From Candidatus Martarchaeota archaeon (lineage in GTDB: Archaea > Micrarchaeota > Micrarchaeia > Micrarchaeales > CABMGC01): DNA of 14,794 nucleotides. Shown piece by piece: positions 6,964 to 13,573 of the stretch. Below the pieces are notes generated by a model. It searched no databases, had not been told where the DNA came from, and worked only from the letters and a program-made list of their open reading frames with translations. The position numbers were made by a program, and so were the translations under genes. The stretch spans positions 1 to 14,794 of the forward strand of contig JAMCSO010000045.1 of assembly GCA_023379075.1 (NCBI GenBank). Direction: 5' to 3'. Every line of letters begins with the position of its first letter. Within the stretch, counting starts at the first letter, position 1.

Positions 6964-8076
6964 AAATACCTTCAAGTAAAACCACAGCATAACCAAAATG
7001 ATAACAATCGCAACTGCAGACAATAGGTCTAACATCCACCCTCCCAAAAGTTTATTTGTACTGTGAAACTGGTTTAAAGTATTTGGCAATGTATTATTGA
7101 TAGTCTCGCTGGAGTTCCCAAAGAACTCCGTCTGATTCTCACTCCCAGTAAGCGCTATATTCACATATGGATCAGGTTGTCCTACTGTCACTGTCGCATA
7201 ATTATTACTCGGGATCACTCTCAGATCATATGCTCCTTCACTAGTATCTATTCCATAAGTGAATACTGAGGGAAAAGGCCTAAATGTTCCATTGTCTTCA
7301 TAGAATATCCACATATTCTTTGCATCCAACGAAGTAAAGTTTGTGTTATCTCCATCAATACCCCCAAATGTAAATTCCAAGTCGTAGGCATTATATATTG
7401 GGGTTGCTTGGAATTGGGTTATTAATAAATGTGAATTATTTGAGGTTATATTTAGTATTGTAACATTGTATACGTTGTCATTGTTATTAATCGAATAACT
7501 AAACTCTATCTTCGGATGATTATTATAAGTACTTACTCTTATCTCTGGACAGTAAAGAAAAGGTAATGTATACTGATGCCATCTAACAGGAAAGAGTACA
7601 ATCCCTCCCAACTGCTCCCCATATGTTACATTTTTAAATAAATTTAGCTGAGTCACTCCTTTTAACATAGAATAACTCTGATTTGATGTATTAAATTGGA
7701 TGACATTTTGTAATCCATAAGTGTAATTAGTACCATTTTCCAGAGTTGTCTGCAGATTAACATTTAGCTGTAACGTAGAGATATATTCAGCACCGTAATA
7801 ATTAATACCATGTAAAACAGGGTCGTATGCTGATATTGAAGTAATATTTACACAACCGCGAACTGCATTTGTTATTGTTGTTTCATTAAATACCTGGCTT
7901 ACATTAAATGCATTGCCAGAGTAGAACGTCTGGCTTGAAGTACTAATATTGTCATATATTCCATAAGTAACTACTCCGTATGGATTTGCATCTGTTCTTA
8001 TTGGAAGTGTCCCATATGTTTGTCCATTAATAATTACTGGAGTTAGAACTACTGACAAAAGCATTATGATACACAA
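6946..8076 (-). CDS. Sequon-rich anchored surface protein, paralog 2 (start codon lost)
   Basis: Tandem paralog of the gene at 5510-6667, with the same plan: hydrophobic leader, many sequons, cysteines in GCVNIT and LYCPEI, a C-terminal helix and KVFKKHEL. The codon aligned to the ATG of paralog 1 is AGG (8101-8103). The remaining frame can start only at a TTG (8076) or an ATG at 8062-8064, both of which remove the basic KTFK part of the signal peptide. Export may therefore be impaired, or the gene may be silent although its body is intact. The listed start is the TTG and is uncertain. The TATA box (8134-8143) is preserved. Variable blocks differ from paralog 1 in sequence but hardly in length, as in diversifying surface antigens. 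Confidence 0.65.
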   Translation of the reverse strand: MCIIMLLSVVLTPVIINGQTYGTLPIRTDANPYGVVTYGIYDNISTSSQTFYSGNAFNVSQVFNETTITNAVRGCVNITSISAYDPVLHGINYYGAEYISTLQLNVNLQTTLENGTNYTYGLQNVIQFNTSNQSYSMLKGVTQLNLFKNVTYGEQLGGIVLFPVRWHQYTLPFLYCPEIRVSTYNNHPKIEFSYSINNNDNVYNVTILNITSNNSHLLITQFQATPIYNAYDLEFTFGGIDGDNTNFTSLDAKNMWIFYEDNGTFRPFPSVFTYGIDTSEGAYDLRVIPSNNYATVTVGQPDPYVNIALTGSENQTEFFGNSSETINNTLPNTLNQFHSTNKLLGGWMLDLLSAVAIVIILVMLWFYLKVFKKHEL

Positions 8077-8133
8077 TACCTGTTTAAACGTCTTTATTAC
8101 CCTAATTTATCAAAGGTTATATTGTTCTTTAAC

Positions 8134-8143
8134 TTTATATAAT
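8134..8143 (-). promoter_or_regulatory. TATA box of surface protein paralog 2
   Basis: ATTATATAAA on the minus strand, identical to the box before paralog 1 and 31-40 bases above the AGG that replaced the ATG. The promoter appears intact even though the canonical start is lost. Confidence 0.6.
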
Positions 8144-8474
8144 CTTTTAGGGCATCTTTCTTACTCTTGGTCATACCTACAATCTCTCGCTATGACTCGG
8201 GCTGCTGCCCAAATCTCTACTATTTTTATCTTTTATCTCACATATCTCCATTGTATCTGGTCTCATGGCAAAGCCGACCAAAGGCTACAGGAGATCCTCA
8301 CGTTCACCGTTTCACGACGATAAAAAGAGAAGAGAAACCCCGGATAAAGTATGGACATGAGGATATTTAATTTGTCAAGTTCTTATTGTAGAAATTAAAT
8401 ATAGGTACCTCCACTTGCATATTACCAAAAACGGACTGAGTTAAGATTTGATGACCCACATGAAATCTGATAAA
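8144..8474. other. Gene-poor spacer between surface protein 2 and small membrane protein
   Basis: From about 8144 to 8190 the sequence still matches the upstream region of surface protein 1 (6708-6755); beyond that it is unique in the window. It holds a short GC-richer patch with a basic 31-codon frame (8265-8360) and a CGGGCTGCTGCCC hairpin near 8199-8211. I see no tRNA, no CRISPR and no long frame. Confidence 0.5.
8265..8360 (+). pseudogene. Tiny basic ORF, possible ribosomal L21e-like remnant
   Basis: A 31-codon frame beginning MAKPTKGYRRSSRSPF and ending PDKVWT. The first ~14 residues resemble the start of archaeal ribosomal protein L21e (M-K-x-x-KGYR-x-x-SR), but the rest does not follow the family, and L21e is about three times longer. 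It is GC-richer than its surroundings. It may be a decayed fragment, a real micro-protein or chance. Confidence 0.2.
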
Positions 8475-8475
8475 T

Positions 8476-8483
8476 ATTTATAC
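8476..8483 (+). promoter_or_regulatory. TATA box of the 8504 membrane protein
   Basis: ATTTATAC is centred about 25 bases before the ATG at 8504, which would give a leaderless message. The same spacing argues against the ATG at 8489, only six bases from the box. Confidence 0.5.
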
Positions 8484-8503
8484 ATATAATGCCTATTAAA
8501 ATC

Positions 8504-8824
8504 ATGTTTAATGTCTGCTATATACAAAACCTATTCCCAATACCCTGTTATCTAGAAATATATCTCCTAGGAATAATACTCCTTATTGGTTTTGCATTTT
8601 ATATTCTCAAGTTTATAAGCACATATAAATCAATCAAATCCAATTATAAAAAAGCCACAGATGGGAGAATTGATGATGAGAATCTTAAAGAAAGATATCT
8701 CAAAGAAGGAAAAATATGGATTCCTTACTTCGGCGGGGCTAGATTGGCATTACTTCTGATAATCTCTTTCATGTTGATTACAATATCTGGAATAATAATA
8801 TTGGGAGCAATATTGCATATTTAA
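8504..8824 (+). CDS. Small two-helix membrane protein
   Basis: A protein of 106 residues from ATG 8504, or 111 from ATG 8489; the TATA spacing favours 8504. No family is recognised. Two hydrophobic helices (about 17-37 and 81-104) enclose a charged loop (STYKSIKSNYKKATDGRIDDENLKERYLKEGK, given here only by its sense: basic then mixed charge) that should be cytoplasmic. The first helix (LEIYLLGIILL) slightly resembles that of the two repeat-borne small proteins (IEVYLLYILLA), hinting at a distant third member, but this is weak. It stands alone between surface protein 2 and the right-hand direct repeat and points toward small membrane protein 2. Two inverted repeats follow it at 8861-8894. Confidence 0.55.
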   Translation: MFNVCYIQNLFPIPCYLEIYLLGIILLIGFAFYILKFISTYKSIKSNYKKATDGRIDDENLKERYLKEGKIWIPYFGGARLALLLIISFMLITISGIIILGAILHI

Positions 8825-8860
8825 TAATATCCTACTGAGTTTATTCTAGCACGTAATTTC

Positions 8861-8894
8861 TAATAATATTATTATGGTCTGGAATTAAAATTCC
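8861..8894. repeat. Two adjacent inverted repeats after the 8504 gene
   Basis: A perfect 14-base palindrome TAATAATATTATTA (8861-8874) is followed by GGAATT-aa-AATTCC (8881-8894). They lie 37 bases beyond the stop of the small membrane protein and about 60 before the right-hand direct repeat. They could bind a dimeric regulator or mark a transcript end; AT-rich palindromes also arise by chance. Confidence 0.35.
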
Positions 8895-8952
8895 GCAAAT
8901 ATCTATCCTTGGGTTATATGGCTTCTACAACCAATAAAGATCAACCCAACTT

Positions 8953-8981
8953 CAAGATCCTGCAAAACCTCCTAGCTCAAC
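8953..8981 (+). repeat. 29-bp direct repeat, copy C (vestigial C-terminus)
   Basis: Third copy of the 29-base repeat, upstream of small membrane protein 2. In frame it reads QDPAKPPSST then VQ and a TAA stop, matching copy A and marking the left edge of the second large direct repeat. Confidence 0.8.
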
Positions 8982-8999
8982 GGTTCAGTAAACGCAAAA

Positions 9000-9007
9000 T
9001 TTAATAG
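9000..9007 (+). promoter_or_regulatory. Putative TATA box of small membrane protein 2
   Basis: TTTAATAG, 29-36 bases before ATG 9036, is the same element and the same spacing as before the paralog at 5047. Confidence 0.5.
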
Positions 9008-9035
9008 ATTTTTTTATTTAAATCTAATCGAGCAA

Positions 9036-9251
9036 ATGAACTTAATTACAACAATAGAAGTATATTTACTTTATATTCTACTAGCACTAATCTTGGCCTT
9101 CCTCTTCTGGGCTTGGCGCAAAGGTCTGGCATGGATTGATCACAATACAGAAGAGAAGATCAAAATGAAGAGGCAGCGCGAAGCAGAAGAAGCTAAAAAG
9201 AATCAACAGAATATTCAAGATCCTGCAAAACCTCCTGGCTCAACTTTTTAG
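9036..9251 (+). CDS. Small one-helix membrane protein, paralog 2
   Basis: A 71-residue protein, MNLITTIEVYLLYILLALIL and so on, with one membrane helix (about 7-27), a charged segment rich in E, K and R (HNTEEKIKMKRQREAEEAKK) likely to form a cytoplasmic helix, and the shared ending QQNIQDPAKPPGSTF. Start, upstream sequence and C terminus match paralog 1; the middle is different and 14 residues shorter. Its stop lies three bases from that of the convergent 1175-residue surface protein, so their transcripts should overlap. Because the small gene and the surface-protein tail were duplicated together, the two may be functionally linked, for example as membrane partner or anchor, but nothing in the sequence proves it. 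Confidence 0.7.
   Translation: MNLITTIEVYLLYILLALILAFLFWAWRKGLAWIDHNTEEKIKMKRQREAEEAKKNQQNIQDPAKPPGSTF
9216..9244 (+). repeat. 29-bp direct repeat, copy D (3' end of small gene 2)
   Basis: Fourth copy of the 29-base repeat, coding QDPAKPPGST at the end of small membrane protein 2. Copies C and D are 263 bases apart and bracket the gene as A and B bracket paralog 1. Confidence 0.8.
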
Positions 9252-9254
9252 TTA

Positions 9255-12200
9255 TTACGATCCTGAACTCTTGACCCACGAATTGTAATCATTTACGAAG
9301 CTCTTGCTTTCTATAGAATAAATCCCTGGCGATATTCCGTATGTTTGTGGGATATTTGCAGTAAGTTTATAATATCCACTCCCTTCCCATGTCAAAGTTC
9401 CATCAGGATTTGCCTGATAAGGGTCTGATTTTGTTCCAGATCTGATTACCGTTGCACTAGTCTGTGCTGATTGCGAACCGTCATTGTTGGCATTAGCATC
9501 GCTGCCACTGCTCTTTATATTTACTGGAAGAAGATCTACTTTGTAACTAGTTCCACCCATATCTACAGTTTCTGTACTAATCTGCTCCACAGATCCCGTA
9601 CTTCCTGTTTCTGAATCTCCAGAGATAAGCAATCCTCCAAACAAACTATTAAGGAATATATTCTGCTTGTTATCCCCACTCGCCATAGAAAATCCTCCTG
9701 CAATAGCTACTCCCCAACCTCTTCTTGCGAGAGTTTTGAGCGTGGTGCTTTTAGATACAAAATCATAAATGGCAGGTACATTATCTCTCACAGAACTGGC
9801 TATAATCTTTCCAAAGCCATCTGTTATTCCACCATATTCTGTTCCGTTTGCGGCACCATTTGCAAAGCCCCCGCCTAGCCATATGACCACATCAGACAAT
9901 GTTATTGGTTTTCCTAATTCTAACGAAGAGACTGTATTTGATATACCAGTAACAGCAGATCCACCTACACCTCCTGTGAATAAATTATATACTGTCTTTT
10001 GTGATACATATTTTGCTAAATCTATCCCTGTTGTTCCTTCAGGAGCGAATCCAATAATAAAACTTCCTGCTATTGCATTGCCACCAGCTACTTCAAGAGC
10101 ACCTGCGAACGAAAGTGGTTGGCCTGTTGTTAAATATGAGTTGGCCTCTCCAGTACCAAGCCCTATTCCAATTGCTGGAGCTACTGCTACAGGATTTACC
10201 AAGATCAAGCTGGTTCCTGCCTGCAAACCCATCTGTGCAACTCCCCATGCCCTTTGTGTTGGTGACGATGTTGGGGAATATACTGATACGCCTATATCAC
10301 CTTCAGAAGCCGCAGCTGCAGTTGCTGTCTCTAAAGCAGCATTTCCTATTCCTGCTTTCTGCTCAAACTGCTGCTGAAGTATAAATTGCTGGCCTATTGC
10401 CTGAAGCGGTGTGATATTCTTCTCAATGCTTGAAGAGCTTATCAGACTTCCACTTGCAGAATACTCATTAATTGTGAAAGTTATCGGATATGTCTCGCTT
10501 CCCCAGCCATATAAACTCAGGGCATTTGCAAGGTTAAGGCCTGGAGAGCTGAAAGTAACTTTCACATTAGCTATATCCGATTTTTGCGGAATGACAATGC
10601 TCGGGGAAGGAGTTATAATTGTCGTTGAAGGATATGGTCCATAATTATTCTGCTGATTGTTTGGATCTCCATTTGTACCTACGGTGCCTGTTGCTGGATT
10701 TGCTATCGTAGTGGTTGGTATATAACTACTGTTTCCTCCAACTTGCCCGCTCCCAGGTCCAGGTATATTAACAGTAATTCCATTGCTTCCTGAATTCTGT
10801 GATCCGGAACTCACTCCTGATGCATATGTGCCCTGCGATTTAGTATCTGTTGTTGAGGTTGAACTGCTGCCTGCATTTCCGAGACTGCTTGGTGGAGCAG
10901 CGTTTCCACTTCCACCATTATTTGTCTGCGAACTTCCGCTTCCATCGTTTCCTGTCAATGCTGTCTGACTCTTATTCTGCACCAGCTGATAATTTACTTT
11001 CTGTGGAAGTCCAGATATCTGTGGCCATGGGGACTGCGCCTCGCTCCCGCCCATGGCTATGAAATACAACTGAGCATCCGAAGTGCTGCTGATTATATTC
11101 GCGCTCTCAAGGCTCTTATTTGCAAAGAAATAATAGCCCTGCCCCTGCCATCCATTCCATCCTGGATACGGGTTGCTTATGCTTCCTATAACACCACTGA
11201 ACTTTGAGGAGTCAGCATTCATCACATAAACTGTTGGCGTCTGCACCGTACTTGCGTTGCTGCCCTGGTTTGTTCCTGCGCTAGATTGGTTGCTCTGAGT
11301 TGCACTTCCTCCAGAACTCTGGTTGCCTGATCCCTGGCTTCCTGCATCTCCAGTATTTGAGGATTGGGTGGGAGCTGGATTCGCGGTCTGCTGTGCGGGT
11401 TGGCTCTGGCTCTTTGTATAAAGGTAAATTGGAATAGAAGTGCTTGCCTTTCCGGATGTCGTGTCAATGGCATCTATATTGGTGTTTATCCCCACATTTG
11501 ATCCTAGTTGCCCATTTGATGCTTTAACTATCTGCGATGCTGTTGTCTGCAGTGAGAAGTTTCCATTGCTGTTTGCTGTGGTATTTAATACAGCTATATT
11601 ATTCCATTCTATGTTTACATTGCCATTCGGGGTAAATCCGCTTCCGTTTATTGTTATGTTTGTATCATTGCTTGTTTGTGCATCTGCTCCAACAGTTATC
11701 TTTGGGGTTGCAACGAAAACAGGATTTACAACAATCTGGGAAGGCCCGGAGTTGATATCATTAAGATTGTTCGTTCCGTTGTAGGTCTGAGCAATTATTA
11801 CATATGTTCCTGCATTTCTCATGTTGATCTGAATGGAGAATGTGCCACTGCTGCCTGTGCTTCCTGATGCGAGAGTTTCAGGTCCGCTGGCATTATTGGT
11901 ATTGACTATCTCGACAGGCGCGTTCTGGAATGGCTTTCCATCCATCCCATAAACCGTTCCTGCAAATGTGACTACAGTGCCGACATTTTCTGAAGAAGGC
12001 AAAGTATTAAGCGAGATACTTGCAATATCCTTCGAAGTGCTTACCTGCGCTTCCTGCCCTGAAGACGAATTTGTTCCTGACCCTGTACTGCTGCTTTTAT
12101 TGGTAGTTGAGGGAGGGGTGGATGGAGCAGGCGAGATGCTTCCGCTCCCGGATTGTGTTGATGTACTACTAGAACTTACCAGGTTTATTCCATAGATTGC

Positions 12201-12782
12201 CTCTGTTATCTTCTGCTCAGCCTCATAATAGGATGAAGCAGCCGCACTTCCGATTATATTATTTGCATTCGCCGATACCGTATTTTCTTGATTCTGCACG
12301 GAAGCGGGAATGTTGCCCCCACTGCTTATGTAGGGAGCTGAAAAGTAAACAGGTATATCATTCATAATAATAGATGTCCAGTTGTTGAATTCTGTCTGAG
12401 TAATATCTTGGTTAGATACGTTGGTTATGGGTTTACTGCCTGCAGAGTTGATTACTACGGTCTCTCCTCCAAGATCTGCATAGAGCCCATTACTATTTCC
12501 GAGCAGATTGTTTACATCATTCGAAAGTTGATTGCTCACATCTGTATTCGGATCAGCAATTACCTGGGTGTAATTTTGGTACTGCTGCGGAACTGCAGAA
12601 GATGCCATCGCTGTCTTTGCCACAGCAAATGTTGAGATTGCTATTGATCCTGCTATTAAAGAAGAAAGAGCTCTCCTCTCCAAAGAATGCAATAAGTTTC
12701 TGGATTTTGAGGATTCATCCAAGTCCTTTACCCTAGCTGCGCCTACTTCTAATTCTCCCCTCCTTATTCTTCGTACGTTCAT
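9255..12782 (-). CDS. Large secreted multidomain surface protein (adhesin-like)
   Basis: A 1175-residue protein of no recognised family. A basic N-terminal stretch of ~39 residues precedes one hydrophobic segment (about 40-62, ending AMASSA), a signal peptide or signal anchor. Then come a polar domain (65-205), an S/T/G-rich linker (205-250), an Ig-like beta region with DGKPFQNAPVEI (252-356), a second beta region with GSGFTPNGNVNI (358-457), and a Q/S/N-rich linker (458-515). A W/GYY domain (516-605) precedes a long S/G/N linker (606-730), an Ala/Gly-rich region with several hydrophobic stretches (745-1055), and the tail (1117-1175). NPYPGW...WQGQGYYFF (537-553) resembles DPYQAN...WEGSGYYKL (1120-1140). 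I see no cysteine. TAATAA ends it three bases from the convergent small gene. A TATA box lies at 12836-12843. Confidence 0.8.
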   Translation of the reverse strand: MNVRRIRRGELEVGAARVKDLDESSKSRNLLHSLERRALSSLIAGSIAISTFAVAKTAMASSAVPQQYQNYTQVIADPNTDVSNQLSNDVNNLLGNSNGLYADLGGETVVINSAGSKPITNVSNQDITQTEFNNWTSIIMNDIPVYFSAPYISSGGNIPASVQNQENTVSANANNIIGSAAASSYYEAEQKITEAIYGINLVSSSSTSTQSGSGSISPAPSTPPSTTNKSSSTGSGTNSSSGQEAQVSTSKDIASISLNTLPSSENVGTVVTFAGTVYGMDGKPFQNAPVEIVNTNNASGPETLASGSTGSSGTFSIQINMRNAGTYVIIAQTYNGTNNLNDINSGPSQIVVNPVFVATPKITVGADAQTSNDTNITINGSGFTPNGNVNIEWNNIAVLNTTANSNGNFSLQTTASQIVKASNGQLGSNVGINTNIDAIDTTSGKASTSIPIYLYTKSQSQPAQQTANPAPTQSSNTGDAGSQGSGNQSSGGSATQSNQSSAGTNQGSNASTVQTPTVYVMNADSSKFSGVIGSISNPYPGWNGWQGQGYYFFANKSLESANIISSTSDAQLYFIAMGGSEAQSPWPQISGLPQKVNYQLVQNKSQTALTGNDGSGSSQTNNGGSGNAAPPSSLGNAGSSSTSTTDTKSQGTYASGVSSGSQNSGSNGITVNIPGPGSGQVGGNSSYIPTTTIANPATGTVGTNGDPNNQQNNYGPYPSTTIITPSPSIVIPQKSDIANVKVTFSSPGLNLANALSLYGWGSETYPITFTINEYSASGSLISSSSIEKNITPLQAIGQQFILQQQFEQKAGIGNAALETATAAAASEGDIGVSVYSPTSSPTQRAWGVAQMGLQAGTSLILVNPVAVAPAIGIGLGTGEANSYLTTGQPLSFAGALEVAGGNAIAGSFIIGFAPEGTTGIDLAKYVSQKTVYNLFTGGVGGSAVTGISNTVSSLELGKPITLSDVVIWLGGGFANGAANGTEYGGITDGFGKIIASSVRDNVPAIYDFVSKSTTLKTLARRGWGVAIAGGFSMASGDNKQNIFLNSLFGGLLISGDSETGSTGSVEQISTETVDMGGTSYKVDLLPVNIKSSGSDANANNDGSQSAQTSATVIRSGTKSDPYQANPDGTLTWEGSGYYKLTANIPQTYGISPGIYSIESKSFVNDYNSWVKSSGS

Positions 12783-12835
12783 CTAATCCCATCCAGTGCA
12801 CCCACATATACACAGATATCATTCATGTATTAAGG

Positions 12836-12843
12836 TATAAAAA
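12836..12843 (-). promoter_or_regulatory. Putative TATA box of the large surface protein
   Basis: TTTTTATA on the minus strand, 54-61 bases above ATG 12782, predicting a leader of roughly 30 bases, longer than for the housekeeping genes here. Confidence 0.45.
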
Positions 12844-12916
12844 CCTTCTCTCTGGGATTATGAGGGAAAGGGATAAAAGCTTAAAGATATAAAATGATAG
12901 CAAATAAGATTACTGC

Positions 12917-12924
12917 TTTATTTA
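12917..12924 (+). promoter_or_regulatory. TATA box of ndk
   Basis: TTTATTTA lies 23-30 bases before ATG 12947, so transcription would begin almost at the start codon (leaderless mRNA). Confidence 0.6.
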
Positions 12925-12946
12925 ATTAAACAAACGAGTTGTAAAA

Positions 12947-13507
12947 ATGGAAAGAGCTCTAGTTCTCATAAAGCCTGATGGAATAGAAAGGGCATTGATA
13001 GGAAACGTTATCTCTAAATTCGAGATCTCTGGACTGAAAGTAGTAGGAATAAAGATGCTTAATGCAACAAAGGAGATGGCTGGGAAACATTACGCAGAAG
13101 ATGAGGAATGGCTAACAAGCGTTGGAAAGAAGATGAAGGCTTCTTACAAGGAAAAGGGAGAAGAGATAACAGAGCCTGATAGGGCAATAGGCATGAGGGT
13201 AAGAGAGATGCTCATGAACGAGCTTATACGAGTGCCAATAATAGCCATGGTGCTGGAAGGCAATGCTGCAAACGATGTTGCGAGAAAGATAGCAGGATCC
13301 ACAGAGCCTAGAAAGGCTGATCCATCAACAATACGGGGCATGTACTCAAGCGATACCTATGGGCTTGCAGACAAGCAGAAGCGGCCTGTAAGAAATATTG
13401 TACATGTATCTGAAAGCAAGGAAGCAGCAGAGAAGGAGATAAAGGTATGGTTCAAGGAATCGGAAATCTATAAATACAAGAGAGCTGACGAAGGGGCCAT
13501 GTACTAA
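12947..13507 (+). CDS. ndk: Nucleoside diphosphate kinase, long form
   Basis: A 186-residue enzyme that passes the gamma phosphate from NTP to NDP through a phospho-histidine, in the cytoplasm. ERALVLIKPDGIER (2-15) is the NDK N-terminal strand. MVLEGNAANDVARKIAGSTEP (about 101-121) and DPSTIRGMY (125-133) form the core. RNIVHVSES (149-157) holds the active His153, where most enzymes read NxxHGSD, so Gly is replaced by Val. It is about 40 residues longer than the usual ~145-150. The extra sequence lies mainly at 51-93 (LTSVGKKMKASYKEKGEEI and beyond) and in SSDTYGLADKQKRP (134-147) before the histidine. I have the impression that long forms occur in other archaea and small-genome microbes, but could not check. 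It is single-gene and convergent with the phosphodiesterase. Confidence 0.93.
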   Translation: MERALVLIKPDGIERALIGNVISKFEISGLKVVGIKMLNATKEMAGKHYAEDEEWLTSVGKKMKASYKEKGEEITEPDRAIGMRVREMLMNELIRVPIIAMVLEGNAANDVARKIAGSTEPRKADPSTIRGMYSSDTYGLADKQKRPVRNIVHVSESKEAAEKEIKVWFKESEIYKYKRADEGAMY

Positions 13508-13573
13508 CTTATATTCAAAACTCTTTATCTTTGGAGGGTATCACACTATAGCTATACAAAAGTAATAAACTAA

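Larger units (their letters stand above)
8953..9428. repeat. Large direct repeat, right arm
   Basis: Counterpart of 4964-5481, here with the tail still joined in frame to the 1175-residue protein. About 3.5 kb carrying two surface-protein paralogs, tail 2 and a two-helix protein lies between the arms, so recombination between them could delete or duplicate that cargo. Confidence 0.75.

Noticed and set aside
8190..8500. Possible tRNA or other structured RNA in the spacer
   Set aside because: A short GC hairpin is present, but no acceptor pairing, T-loop GGTTCAA-type motif or anticodon arm could be built.
9769..10377. Plus-strand frame of 202 codons opposite the large surface protein
   Set aside because: Antisense shadow of Ala/Gly/Pro-type codons, with no recognisable domain and no promoter.
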